Below the pieces are notes generated by a model, which searched no databases, was not told the DNA's origin, and saw only the letters and a program-made list of their open reading frames with translations. The translations under genes and the position numbers were made by a program. Positions 1 through 7,658 of a DNA stretch of 15,555 bases are shown here, in pieces (the first letter of the stretch is position 1; every line of letters begins with the position of its first letter). Origin of the DNA: an uncultured Spirochaetia bacterium (GTDB lineage Bacteria; Spirochaetota; CALGPD01); NCBI GenBank assembly GCA_937960625.1, contig CALGPD010000511.1, forward strand, positions 1 to 15,555, written 5' to 3'.

Positions 1-649
1 GCGTTATATTATAATCATAATATTTCAAATATTTCTCAATAACTCTTTTTTCAATACCTTCAAGATACGCAACAAGGTCAAACGTTCCGTTAAAATCAAA
101 TTCCTCAAAAAACGGTTTAACCTTATCAGTATTTTTTGCAAATAAATCTTCATGCTTTTTCTTATTTATTTTTGCATCTAAATCCTTACTTTGTGTGGTA
201 AATGATAGATCATTATCAGGAAAAATTTTATCTTCTATATTATTTTCGACAGCTTCAATATCCTCATTTTTTGATAATGAATAACTATTATTTTCAGTTT
301 CTTCAATAGGTGAATCGTATTTTAAAGGAACGTGGTCTGTAATAAAATCTGTAAAGCTAACGACTTTATAAGAACCGTCAGGAAAAATTACAGGAAAATT
401 ATCTAATTCGCCCAATTGCTCTAAAAACCCTCCTTCATTTTCACTGCTGGCTGCCTCAATAACATCGCCTGAATCTGAATTTATTTGCCGGGTTAAGAAG
501 GTCGAAGAAGATGCATTTGCAATAACATTCTTTTTTAAATAATATCCTTTTACAAAATTGGATTCATTTAATACAGGAACGATTTTACAATTTTTAAAAT
601 CAATAAACAATCGAATAAGTTCTTTAAAAGTATTTACTTTTGTATCCAT
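1..649 (-). CDS. Putative Fis-type HTH regulator, C-terminus cut by window edge
   Basis: The ATG at 647-649 opens a frame that runs off the left edge with about 216 codons visible and no stop. Near the N-terminus the segment KIVPVLNESNFVKGYYLKKN resembles one strand-turn-helix half of a CBS or PAS-like ligand domain, though this is weak. The middle, about residues 110-170, is acidic and low in complexity, like a linker. The last visible residues, with LVAYLEGIEKRVIEKYLKYY followed by DYNIT, match the opening of Fis/NtrC C-terminal helix-turn-helix domains, where a Glu-rich helix is followed by a short turn with N and T. The recognition helix itself lies outside the window. The gene starts 7 bases after the stop of the upstream gene with no clear ribosome binding site, so it is probably translationally coupled. 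There is no room for a sigma-54 AAA domain in the visible part. The regulator role is inferred. Confidence 0.6.
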   Translation of the reverse strand, partial: MDTKVNTFKELIRLFIDFKNCKIVPVLNESNFVKGYYLKKNVIANASSSTFLTRQINSDSGDVIEAASSENEGGFLEQLGELDNFPVIFPDGSYKVVSFTDFITDHVPLKYDSPIEETENNSYSLSKNEDIEAVENNIEDKIFPDNDLSFTTQSKDLDAKINKKKHEDLFAKNTDKVKPFFEEFDFNGTFDLVAYLEGIEKRVIEKYLKYYDYNIT

Positions 650-656
650 TTATTAA

Positions 657-1676
657 TTAATTAACCATTTTTTTTTGATTGGTAATAATTGTTAACGTTT
701 CCAATACATCTTTATAATAATCAAAATATTCTGAAAGTTCATACTCAATCAAATCTGCCAACAATACAGTATCTTTATCTTTGAATGCGTTAAAAATTTC
801 AGTAATAATATCAAGAAGATTCTTATTCATTTCATGTACTGTTTTTCCAGCAACTTGCATTTTAGTATAATCAAGGCCTAATAAATCTTCAATTCTTTTT
901 AGAGTAATAACGAGATTATCTAACACGCCGGTTATTTTTTTAATACCGATTAACGCATTAATATCATCACCTGATTGAAAACTCTCACTTATTTTCTCTA
1001 AAGTCGATGCCATACCATAAATATTAGTTTTTAGTGTACTAAGAACGTGTAATATATTAGTATCATTAAAATCCCCTTCATTATGGTGTGATTGAAAAAC
1101 TGCCTGCTGAATTAATATTGGTATGAATTCTTTTAAAACAACTAATTTTTCCCTTATTCCTGTAGCAAAATAATCATAGAAAAAAGAATCATCACGTTTT
1201 TTATTTTCAAGTTGTTCTACTGATAATGCCATAAATGCCAAAGTTTCTTCTAATGAATCGTTTTCATAAAACATATTTGGGATGCTTATACCTAATACCC
1301 GTGAAGAAGTAAAAATCATATCAGAGACCCATTTCAAACCTTCAATTTTTTCATCTTTGTCAGATAAAAAGTAATCCCTGCCCTTATCTATTTCTTCAAG
1401 AAACGTATCTATATAAAGTTTTGAATCCTGTAAACTGACTAGAGCTATTTCAGAAGGGCTTGCAGTTTCTATAGAGATGTTATTTACATCGCTTAAACTT
1501 ATTCCTATAAGTTCATTTTTCTTTTCAGGAGTAATTTCTGCCCCGTCAACATTTATATAACTTATAACAACATTTTGATTATTCAACCAATGTTCAACAG
1601 ATTCAATTATTTCCAGTACAGTTGATTCATTTTCCAAAGTAAAATTAAGCTTTTCATTGTTTACATGTATTTCCAT
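657..1676 (-). CDS. Conserved-looking helical protein of unknown function
   Basis: I do not recognise this 339-residue protein. It has no signal peptide or membrane segment and should be cytoplasmic. Residues 1-70 alternate short strands and a helix (MEIHVNNEKLNFTLENE start, then VDGAEIT and ISIETA), which could form a small ubiquitin-like beta-grasp fold. The remainder, about 80-339, is almost entirely amphipathic helix, acidic, and resembles a helical-bundle scaffold or binding domain. The start is supported by AAGGG nine bases upstream of the ATG. It is the first gene of a two-gene operon with the putative Fis-type regulator, whose ATG lies 7 bases past this stop. The pairing suggests a partner or modulator of that protein, but this is inference from spacing only. 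It has no enzyme motif that I can see. Confidence 0.75.
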   Translation of the reverse strand: MEIHVNNEKLNFTLENESTVLEIIESVEHWLNNQNVVISYINVDGAEITPEKKNELIGISLSDVNNISIETASPSEIALVSLQDSKLYIDTFLEEIDKGRDYFLSDKDEKIEGLKWVSDMIFTSSRVLGISIPNMFYENDSLEETLAFMALSVEQLENKKRDDSFFYDYFATGIREKLVVLKEFIPILIQQAVFQSHHNEGDFNDTNILHVLSTLKTNIYGMASTLEKISESFQSGDDINALIGIKKITGVLDNLVITLKRIEDLLGLDYTKMQVAGKTVHEMNKNLLDIITEIFNAFKDKDTVLLADLIEYELSEYFDYYKDVLETLTIITNQKKMVN

Positions 1677-1819
1677 TTTTGTTTACCCTTAAAAAAAGAT
1701 ATTACGTTAACATATTTATCGTATATTTTTTAAATTACATTAACGGATTTTTAAAATACAAATAAAATGCCTCTCGCGATAATTTTCTTTAAAATTAATA
1801 ATCATGTTTTAATAATTTT

Positions 1820-1862
1820 TAATATAAAAAATAAAGAGCAGCTAAATAATTGCTGCTCTTTA
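1820..1862 (-). terminator. Intrinsic terminator of the cyclase operon
   Basis: Arms TAAAGAGCAGC (1832-1842) and GCTGCTCTTTA (1852-1862) pair perfectly over 11 bases around a 9-base loop. Read on the minus strand the hairpin is followed by TTTTTTAT. It lies just after the stop of the small membrane-anchored gene at 1886. Confidence 0.85.
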
Positions 1863-1885
1863 AAATTTTAATACATAATCTCTAT

Positions 1886-2326
1886 CTAGCTGATCTTATA
1901 TTTCAATTTAATTTTTTTCACTCTTTTGTTTTTTCCCGTTACATATAGATATGTTATATTTTTAGACGAAAATTCTGTGGGATAAAAAACATTTATATTA
2001 AAAACACCTAATGATGCCGGTAATATCTTTTCATGAGTTATAACGGAAGGTGTATCTCTCACTATTGGAAGATTATCCTTAGTTTCAGCAGTACCGGAAT
2101 ATAAACTCGCTTTATATAATCCTTTGCTGGATTTTATATAAATCATAGGATTTATATATGAAACCGGGCGACCTTTAAATGAAACAGTCAAAGATAAAAC
2201 GGGAAAAGCATGCTTTGTTTTAATCAAATGCGCGTATATAACGTTGAATCCAGGTTTATTTAAACAAATTAGTATAAATATTCCCAAAAAAGAAAGTGAC
2301 GTTAATATTAAGTAAGCTATTTGCAA
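1886..2326 (-). CDS. Small membrane-anchored extracytoplasmic protein, cyclase operon partner
   Basis: This 146-residue protein has one hydrophobic N-terminal segment (about residues 4-22, YLILTSLSFLGIFILICL) with no lipobox and no convincing cleavage site, so it is probably a signal anchor. The rest is rich in beta-strand patterns and in Lys/Tyr and ends in a basic strand (KNKRVKKIKLKYKIS), consistent with a periplasmic Ig-like domain. The start codon is TTG (2324-2326), chosen because a strong AAGGAG sits nine bases upstream and no ATG is available in that position. It follows the adenylate cyclase by 25 bases and is closed by an intrinsic terminator, so the two are almost surely cotranscribed. 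A role as sensor partner of the CHASE2 domain is inferred; I recognise no family. Confidence 0.75.
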   Translation of the reverse strand: MQIAYLILTSLSFLGIFILICLNKPGFNVIYAHLIKTKHAFPVLSLTVSFKGRPVSYINPMIYIKSSKGLYKASLYSGTAETKDNLPIVRDTPSVITHEKILPASLGVFNINVFYPTEFSSKNITYLYVTGKNKRVKKIKLKYKIS

Positions 2327-2351
2327 AATATTTATCTCCTTGAATATAAAA

Positions 2352-4772
2352 TTAATCCAATGCTTTAATCATATCGGAAGTTACGCCTTCTTTTCTTCCC
2401 ATTAGTTCATATATTCTAACAGGTTCAAGTTTACCCTTTACCCTAATAAGGTCAAGTTCACGAACAATAAACCAGTCTTTTACCAATTCATAAGTTTTTT
2501 CACTTATAATAATATTTGTTGAATATACTTTATTTACACCTTCTAGACGGCTGCCAAGGTTTACATTATCGCCCATAATTGTATAGTTCTTCCTGACTTC
2601 AGACCCCATATTTCCAACTGTCATTAATCCGGAGTTTAAACCAATACCGATATTTATTTTAAGATTTTTTTCTTTAAATACTGCATATTCAGGATTACTT
2701 TGCAGTTCGGCATTTAGTTCGTGTACCTTAGCCATCATTTCCAGGCATGAATCAGCAGCAAGGGCAGCGTGATTTTTTATTGGTACTGGAGCACCCCAGA
2801 ACGCCATTACCGCATCACCAATGTATTTATCAAGTGTACCACGGTATTCAAAAAGTAAATTGGTCATATCACTTAGATAAGCGTTTAATAAAGTAACGAG
2901 TTCCTGTGGTTTTAAATTCTCAGAAATAGTTGTAAAACCACGGATATCTGAAAACATTACAGTAAGTTCACGGTCCTCACCACCGAGTTGCAATTTATCA
3001 GGGTCACCCATAAGTTCAGTTACAACTTCCGGGTTTACATATTGTGAGAACATTCCCTTTATTTGCCTTTTTTCTTTTTCTTCTGTCAATACCCGGTATA
3101 CTGTAATTGCAAGGAATAGAATCATTGCAAAAGCCATTAACAATACCATATTGATTAATATGAAAAAATGATTAAATACAATTCGGCCGGTAAAAAACAC
3201 AGCAAGTTCCACACCGATAAACATCAAAAATCCTTTCCATATTTTTACCCTTGGCAATGCTATTACAAAGGTGATGAAAATAATTAAGTAAATCAAAACT
3301 TTAAATGTTGAATTCGCTGGATAAATAAATTGTTCGTTAAAAATTGTATACAACGCATTCGCATGGATTTCAATTCCGTATAAAATTTTATATGGAGTTG
3401 AGAAATAGTCACGTCCTTCACCTAGCCCCGCCGAAGAATAAAATCCGTTAAGTATTATCCTTTTTTTATATTGAACACGGTTATCAAAATTTTTACTACG
3501 CTGCATCTGAACACCTTCAAAATACGGCTGGTTATCAAAGGACTGGTGTTCTCCTTGAAAATTTATTCTCATCTGCCCTGAATAATCTATAGGAATAGTA
3601 ACATCTTTTGTTACATATTTTTTAATTTTCCAGCCATTATTTAAAGCATCTTTAAATCCTTTAATTTTTATTTCATCCCTCTCGAATATAGGTACTTTTG
3701 CATTTTTAAACTTAATGTGTTTGCCGAATATAATTTCTATGTCTTTCGGTTTCACGTTATAGTATTTCATTGCAATAATCATATCGATAGTAGCAACAAA
3801 ACGCGGTTTTGTCATTACCGGTTTTTTAGTTCCGTCTGCTGTAAGAGCAGGACGTTTATCATAAAAACTTACAATTAAGGGCATCTTGCGCACAATACCG
3901 TCTGAATCAAGGTAGATCATTGCCGAACCCGCACCAGAAGAATATTTCATAATTTCAGGAATAGGAAATTTTATATCTCGATGAAGTTTAATTTTAAAGT
4001 CTTCAGGATTTTTTGGATTTAAATAAAAATCTCCCATATGCTTAAGACGTTCTGCAACAATTTCGGGAGCAAAAAGCCCTGTAACTTTTGTTGACGCCAA
4101 AAAGTCAAATACAATATAACCCCCTCTGTTTTTGTCATCTTTATTTTTATTATCATTATACTCTTTTATTTCTTTAAGTTTTTTAAAGAAGATAGGGTCG
4201 TCAATTGTATTTTTAAGTATTTTTTTAATATCAATAATAAGATTTTTAGGATCGATTTTTTTAAGTTCATTTTCTTTTATATGTGTCTCAGCCTTTAATG
4301 TGCCGATTTTATCTTCATTAACATTTTTGTTTATAAATTCACGCATCAAATTAACATTTTGATCTTTCAATAATAAACTACCGTATTTATCAAAGAAAAT
4401 ATCGTAAAACACCAAAAATGGACGGTTTTTATAATCCGGCGGAACAAAAAAGAAATCTAAAAATTCTTTGTGAACACTTCTTGGCCAAGGCCATCTACCA
4501 AGTTTATTTAAACTGCCTTCATCAATACCGAAAATCATAATAGGGCTTTTTACTTTTTCACCCTGTCTGATTGCAGTACCTTTTTGAACGGCTTTGTTAG
4601 TAATCAACGTATCTCTTGTTAAGTGAGCTTTCCATTGAAAACGGGCATCTATTAAAAAATTTTCAAAGTTTTTTATAAATGTAATATTGGATAGAATTTC
4701 TACTACCAATAAACAAATTAAACCGATGGCAACCGGCACAATATTTTTTCTAAGCAGATCTTTGTTAATCAT
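2352..4772 (-). CDS. CHASE2-domain class III adenylate cyclase
   Basis: Makes cAMP from ATP in response to an extracytoplasmic signal. Numbered from the ATG at 4772 (806 residues): a membrane segment at about 12-32; a CHASE2 sensor at about 40-480, opening with the family-like LIDARFQWK and holding FGIDEGSL and GRWPWPR, with a Lys-rich low-complexity insert near 150-218; three membrane segments at about 492-560; then the FSQYVNPEVV linker and the cyclase domain. Both metal-binding Asp are present (FSDIRGF, D609; YIGDAVMAFWG, D653). The purine-selecting pair is Lys649 and Thr731 (NYTIMGDNVN), typical of class IIIb adenylate cyclases. The transition-state Asn738 and Arg742 (NVNLGSRLE) are kept, so it should be active as a homodimer. 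A longer frame from 4808 exists, but that ATG lies in the -10 box; the ATG at 4772 has CGGGGG six bases upstream. It is first in a two-gene operon. Confidence 0.93.
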   Translation of the reverse strand: MINKDLLRKNIVPVAIGLICLLVVEILSNITFIKNFENFLIDARFQWKAHLTRDTLITNKAVQKGTAIRQGEKVKSPIMIFGIDEGSLNKLGRWPWPRSVHKEFLDFFFVPPDYKNRPFLVFYDIFFDKYGSLLLKDQNVNLMREFINKNVNEDKIGTLKAETHIKENELKKIDPKNLIIDIKKILKNTIDDPIFFKKLKEIKEYNDNKNKDDKNRGGYIVFDFLASTKVTGLFAPEIVAERLKHMGDFYLNPKNPEDFKIKLHRDIKFPIPEIMKYSSGAGSAMIYLDSDGIVRKMPLIVSFYDKRPALTADGTKKPVMTKPRFVATIDMIIAMKYYNVKPKDIEIIFGKHIKFKNAKVPIFERDEIKIKGFKDALNNGWKIKKYVTKDVTIPIDYSGQMRINFQGEHQSFDNQPYFEGVQMQRSKNFDNRVQYKKRIILNGFYSSAGLGEGRDYFSTPYKILYGIEIHANALYTIFNEQFIYPANSTFKVLIYLIIFITFVIALPRVKIWKGFLMFIGVELAVFFTGRIVFNHFFILINMVLLMAFAMILFLAITVYRVLTEEKEKRQIKGMFSQYVNPEVVTELMGDPDKLQLGGEDRELTVMFSDIRGFTTISENLKPQELVTLLNAYLSDMTNLLFEYRGTLDKYIGDAVMAFWGAPVPIKNHAALAADSCLEMMAKVHELNAELQSNPEYAVFKEKNLKINIGIGLNSGLMTVGNMGSEVRKNYTIMGDNVNLGSRLEGVNKVYSTNIIISEKTYELVKDWFIVRELDLIRVKGKLEPVRIYELMGRKEGVTSDMIKALD

Positions 4773-4799
4773 TTTTGCCCCCGAAGATTTTATTATATA

Positions 4800-4827
4800 A
4801 TCATACACGCAATAAAAATTATGTCAA
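4800..4827 (-). promoter_or_regulatory. Sigma-70-type promoter of the cyclase operon
   Basis: TTGACA (4822-4827, minus strand) and TATGAT (4800-4805) are separated by 16 bases. The predicted start of transcription is near 4793, which gives a leader of about 20 bases before the ATG at 4772. The 10-mer TTGACATAAT spanning the -35 recurs at the promoter near 13612. Confidence 0.7.
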
Positions 4828-4929
4828 GAATGCAATAAATATATTAAAGAAAAAATTAGTCAAAAAATAAAATTATTTACATTTTTGTTAATATTAAAAT
4901 TTTTATCACTAATTTTTACTCAAATAAGT

Positions 4930-6210
4930 TTAACATTTATTACTAAAAATTTTCTCCTTCTTTTGTAAAACTTGAGAACAAAGATAAAATGAACCTGAAA
5001 ATACAATTAAATCAGTATTTAAATTATTTATCCTTGTTTGCAAATCCTCAAATGAATTAGCTAGTTCAATTTCTTCAAAACGGAATTCAAGTTCCTTAAA
5101 TACCTCACCGGAATTGTCATTAATATTCTCAATCGGATATATGGTAATGGCTGATGCAATATTTTTTATTTCGCTAAAAAAACCTAAAAAATCCTTGTTC
5201 TTTAAAAATCCTAGAACAAAATGAATGGTTTTGCCCTTAAATAGATTAATTAACGTCATATATAAATCTTTTGCAGCTGCCGCGTTATGCGCGCCGCTTA
5301 TTACTGCCAAAGGATTTTCGTTTATTATGTCAAATCTTCCAGGAAGATTGAAACTTTTAAATCCGTTAAATGATTTAATTCCAGCTACTTTTGCTGACCG
5401 GATAGCAATAGAAGCATTAACTGAAACTGAATCTATAACACTGTCAATACTAACAGGCATATTATCAGGCCTGTAAAAAAAATGAGTATTATTTTTTAAA
5501 GATACGGTTTTATGCATTACATAAAAATCTTTGCCAAACTCAGAAACAGAACAGTTTAATTCTTTTGCCTTACTAACAATTACATTTCTTGCGTTACTGT
5601 TTAGTTTACCTAAAACAACGGGTACACCGGATTTAAGGATTCCAGCTTTTTCAAGCGCAATGCTTTTTTCATCAGAACCGAGTTTATCCGTATGGTCAAT
5701 ACCTATAGACGTAATAGCACATACGGTTGGAATATAAACATTGGTTGAATCCAGACGGCCTCCTAAACCTGTTTCCAACACAACCCATGAACAATTTTTT
5801 TTCTGAAAATGGAGCATTGCAGCAGAAGTCAAGACATCAAAATAAGTTGGACTGGGTTTAATACGTTCTATAATTCGTTTTATTTGCGATATTGACCAGA
5901 TAAAATCCTGTACTGAAATATTTTCGTTATCTACTTTTATTCTTTCCCTAATGCTTAATATATGAGGGGAAGTATATAAACCGGTTCTTATATCATTTGC
6001 TATAAGCAAAGAAGAAAAAGCCGTAGCACATGTACCCTTTCCGTTTGTACCGGCAACGTGAAAAATTTTGGGTTTATATTCATTCAAATCAAGTATTCTA
6101 TTTAATTCTTTTATAGCTTTTAAAGTATATGATTTTTTATATTTTGCGTCGCGCTTTACTTCAAAATTATTTAAACTATTCAGAAAACGTATACTTTCTT
6201 TATAATCCAA
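4930..6210 (-). CDS. folC: Dihydrofolate / folylpolyglutamate synthase
   Basis: Adds glutamate to dihydropteroate and to reduced folates, using ATP, in the cytoplasm. The Mur-ligase-type P-loop HVAGTNGKGTC is near residue 52, LETGLGGRLDSTN near 146, the metal-binding GIDHTDKLG near 172, and the carbamylated-Lys motif ALEKAGI near 187; LPGRFDII opens the C-terminal domain. At about 426 residues it has normal length. The C-terminal nucleotide-contact motif, normally DGAHNP, reads SGAHNA here, an unusual change of both the Asp and the Pro. Two TTG codons compete as start: the one at 6216 directly abuts GGGAG, whereas the one at 6210 lies six bases past it and is preferred. It stands alone, divergent from fliN; metF, another folate enzyme, lies about 7.5 kb away. 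Confidence 0.92.
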   Translation of the reverse strand: MDYKESIRFLNSLNNFEVKRDAKYKKSYTLKAIKELNRILDLNEYKPKIFHVAGTNGKGTCATAFSSLLIANDIRTGLYTSPHILSIRERIKVDNENISVQDFIWSISQIKRIIERIKPSPTYFDVLTSAAMLHFQKKNCSWVVLETGLGGRLDSTNVYIPTVCAITSIGIDHTDKLGSDEKSIALEKAGILKSGVPVVLGKLNSNARNVIVSKAKELNCSVSEFGKDFYVMHKTVSLKNNTHFFYRPDNMPVSIDSVIDSVSVNASIAIRSAKVAGIKSFNGFKSFNLPGRFDIINENPLAVISGAHNAAAAKDLYMTLINLFKGKTIHFVLGFLKNKDFLGFFSEIKNIASAITIYPIENINDNSGEVFKELEFRFEEIELANSFEDLQTRINNLNTDLIVFSGSFYLCSQVLQKKEKIFSNKC

Positions 6211-6248
6211 GTACAACTCCCGGAAAAAATTTTATATTCACTTTATTT

Positions 6249-6254
6249 ATTATA
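6249..6254 (-). promoter_or_regulatory. Possible -10 box for folC
   Basis: A perfect TATAAT on the minus strand lies about 40 bases upstream of the folC start, in the folC-fliN divergent gap. No recognisable -35 is found 16-18 bases further upstream, so this is tentative in such AT-rich DNA. Confidence 0.3.
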
Positions 6255-6294
6255 AAACTCTGATAAAATTAAAATTATATATTTTTAATATTTT

Positions 6295-6323
6295 TTGAAG
6301 AATTTCTTTAATAAATTTAAAAT
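6295..6323 (+). promoter_or_regulatory. Candidate sigma-70 promoter for fliN
   Basis: TTGAAG (6295-6300) and TAAAAT (6318-6323) are spaced by 17 bases, with a predicted transcription start near 6330 and a leader of about 38 bases. No sigma-28-like or sigma-54-like site was seen. The surrounding AT-richness lowers confidence. Confidence 0.4.
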
Positions 6324-6367
6324 AAGACGAAAATTAATCTGATAACTAATATTGAAAAGAGAAAAAT

Positions 6368-6850
6368 ATGAGTGATGGTTCTTTATCTCAAGATGAAATA
6401 GATGCTTTATTAAGTGGCACCGGAGATGTAACCGCAAGCGGAGATGATTCCGGAGGCGGGGATTTAGGAGACTTTGACCTTGGAGCTCTTCTTGGCGGAG
6501 ATGATTCAGGGGGCGGAGGCGCAACTCCTGCGCCATCTAAAAAAAGCAAAAAACGCAAAGATGCGATGGCTCCAATAGACCCTAACAATCTAGAGCTTTT
6601 GCTCAATGTTGAAATGAAGCTTTCAGTCGAACTGGGCAGAACGAAAATGAGTATTAAAAATATTCTTGATATTGGAGAAGGAAAAGTAATCGAACTTGAC
6701 AAACTTCATGGTGACCCAGTTGATATACTCGTTAATGATAAAGTAATTGCACGTGGTGAAGTCGTTGTTGTTAACGAAGATTTTGGTATAAAAGTTACTG
6801 AATTTCTTGAACCAAAAGAAAATTGGCCTGGATTTATTAATAGAGATTAA
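6368..6850 (+). CDS. fliN: Flagellar motor switch protein FliN
   Basis: Component of the C-ring below the flagellar motor, which sets rotation direction and helps cargo docking. Residues 76-148 form the SpoA domain, with VEMKLSVELGRTKMSIKNIL, LDKLHGDPVDILVND and GEVVVVNEDFGIKVTEFL. The N-terminus SLSQDEIDALLSG copies the CheY-binding peptide typical of FliM (EIDALL), which suggests that this FliN may itself bind phosphorylated CheY. A Gly/Asp-rich linker with a second leucine-containing patch (DFDLGALLGG) and a basic stretch (KKSKKRKD) join the two parts. The ATG has a weak purine-rich site (AAGAG). No other flagellar gene is in view, so it sits outside a flagellar operon here. Its stop overlaps that of truA on the opposite strand by four bases. 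Confidence 0.93.
   Translation: MSDGSLSQDEIDALLSGTGDVTASGDDSGGGDLGDFDLGALLGGDDSGGGGATPAPSKKSKKRKDAMAPIDPNNLELLLNVEMKLSVELGRTKMSIKNILDIGEGKVIELDKLHGDPVDILVNDKVIARGEVVVVNEDFGIKVTEFLEPKENWPGFINRD
6440..6507 (+). repeat. Short direct repeat in the fliN linker
   Basis: GGAGATGATTC occurs at 6440-6450 and again at 6497-6507, each followed by a G-rich run, and encodes a repeated GDDSGGG linker. The segment is clearly richer in G than its surroundings, consistent with an internal duplication. Confidence 0.5.
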
Positions 6851-7590
6851 TATTCAATCTTATATAAATATAATCCCCCGGGAGGGGCTGTTATATAAGG
6901 ATTATTATTTCTCGATTTATTTTCCAATATTTTTTTCATTTCATTAGAAGGTTTATTCTTTAATACAATATCGACAGCCGCTCCAACAATCATTCGTATC
7001 ATCTTATGCAAAAAAGCAAACCCGGTAATGTAAATCTTTATATACTTTTTTTCTTTTATTACTTTCACTTTAGTTATTGTTCTAACAGTATGATTGTATT
7101 CCTTTGCACTAGCACAAAAGGAAGCGAAATCATGAGTACCTTTTATATATAAAAGGGCTTTTTTAAGTTTTCGTGTATTTACATTTTCTTTAATATGCCA
7201 TGTGCGTTTTTTATAAAACGGCGGCCTTACTTCATCATTATATATAACGTACATATATTGACGGAATTTTGCATCCCTGCGGCTATTGAAACTTTCACTT
7301 ACTATTTCAACATTTGTGCAAACTATATCTCCTGGCAAATAAGTATTTATCACTGTAACGAGTTTATCATGGGGAATTAGAATTTCGTTTTTAAGAAAAA
7401 AATTTGAAATATGCATATAAGCGTGAACACCCGCATCAGTACGGCCACAAGACTTTATCTTAACATCTTCTTCAAACAATCGTGACAAACTTAACTCAAG
7501 CTCTTTCTGAACGCTTCTTTGTTTTTTCTGACGCTGAAATCCGTAAAACCGCGTTCCATCGTATTGAATTGTAATTTTTACGTTTGTAAT
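6847..7590 (-). CDS. truA: tRNA pseudouridine(38-40) synthase, apparent ATT start
   Basis: Converts uridines 38-40 of the tRNA anticodon arm to pseudouridine. The frame carries the full family pattern: ITIQYDGTRFYGFQRQ at the N-terminus, the catalytic-Asp motif SCGRTDAGVHA (D52), FNSRRDAKFRQY, GTHDFASFCAS, FLHKMIRMIVG, and the C-terminal TAPPGGLYLYKIEY. A frame limited to ATG/GTG/TTG would begin only at the TTG at 7488 and would lose 34 conserved residues. Between the in-frame TAG at 7600-7602 and QYDG there is no ATG, GTG or TTG. AGGAG at 7597-7601 points, with an ideal 6-base spacing, at the ATT at 7588-7590, giving 247 residues, a usual length for TruA. Its stop overlaps that of fliN. Confidence 0.9.
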   Translation of the reverse strand: MTNVKITIQYDGTRFYGFQRQKKQRSVQKELELSLSRLFEEDVKIKSCGRTDAGVHAYMHISNFFLKNEILIPHDKLVTVINTYLPGDIVCTNVEIVSESFNSRRDAKFRQYMYVIYNDEVRPPFYKKRTWHIKENVNTRKLKKALLYIKGTHDFASFCASAKEYNHTVRTITKVKVIKEKKYIKIYITGFAFLHKMIRMIVGAAVDIVLKNKPSNEMKKILENKSRNNNPYITAPPGGLYLYKIEY

Positions 7591-7596
7591 TTTAAT

Positions 7597-7601
7597 CTCC
7601 T
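7597..7601 (-). promoter_or_regulatory. Ribosome binding site that places the truA start at ATT
   Basis: AGGAG on the minus strand is followed by ATTAAA and then ATT (7588-7590). It overlaps the in-frame TAG that bounds the reading frame, so initiation must lie downstream of it. Confidence 0.7.
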
Positions 7602-7628
7602 AAGTAACCTATAATCTTTAATTTTTCC

Positions 7629-7658
7629 AGTTTACACATAAAGTTTAAAAAAATTCAA
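7629..7658 (-). promoter_or_regulatory. Candidate promoter for truA
   Basis: TTGAAT (7653-7658) and TAAACT (7629-7634) are spaced by 18 bases on the minus strand, giving a leader of roughly 30 bases. The matches are moderate. The rest of the gap up to 7840 shows no gene and no clear terminator. Confidence 0.35.

Noticed and set aside
4851..4917. Inverted repeat AAAAATTAGT / ACTAATTTTT after folC as a terminator
   Set aside because: The arms are 47 bases apart and almost pure A/T, with no GC stem or proper T-run, so chance in this composition is likely.
5322..5332. Third copy of TATTATGTCAA as a regulatory site
   Set aside because: It lies inside folC and encodes the ordinary FDII segment, so coding constraint and AT-richness explain it.
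5225..5737. Plus-strand open frames opposite folC
   Set aside because: They have no ribosome binding site or promoter and mirror the conserved folC codons; treated as shadows.
6388..6702. Minus-strand 104-codon frame opposite fliN
   Set aside because: Pro/Ser-rich translation is the mirror of the Gly/Asp linker; fliN is clearly the real gene.
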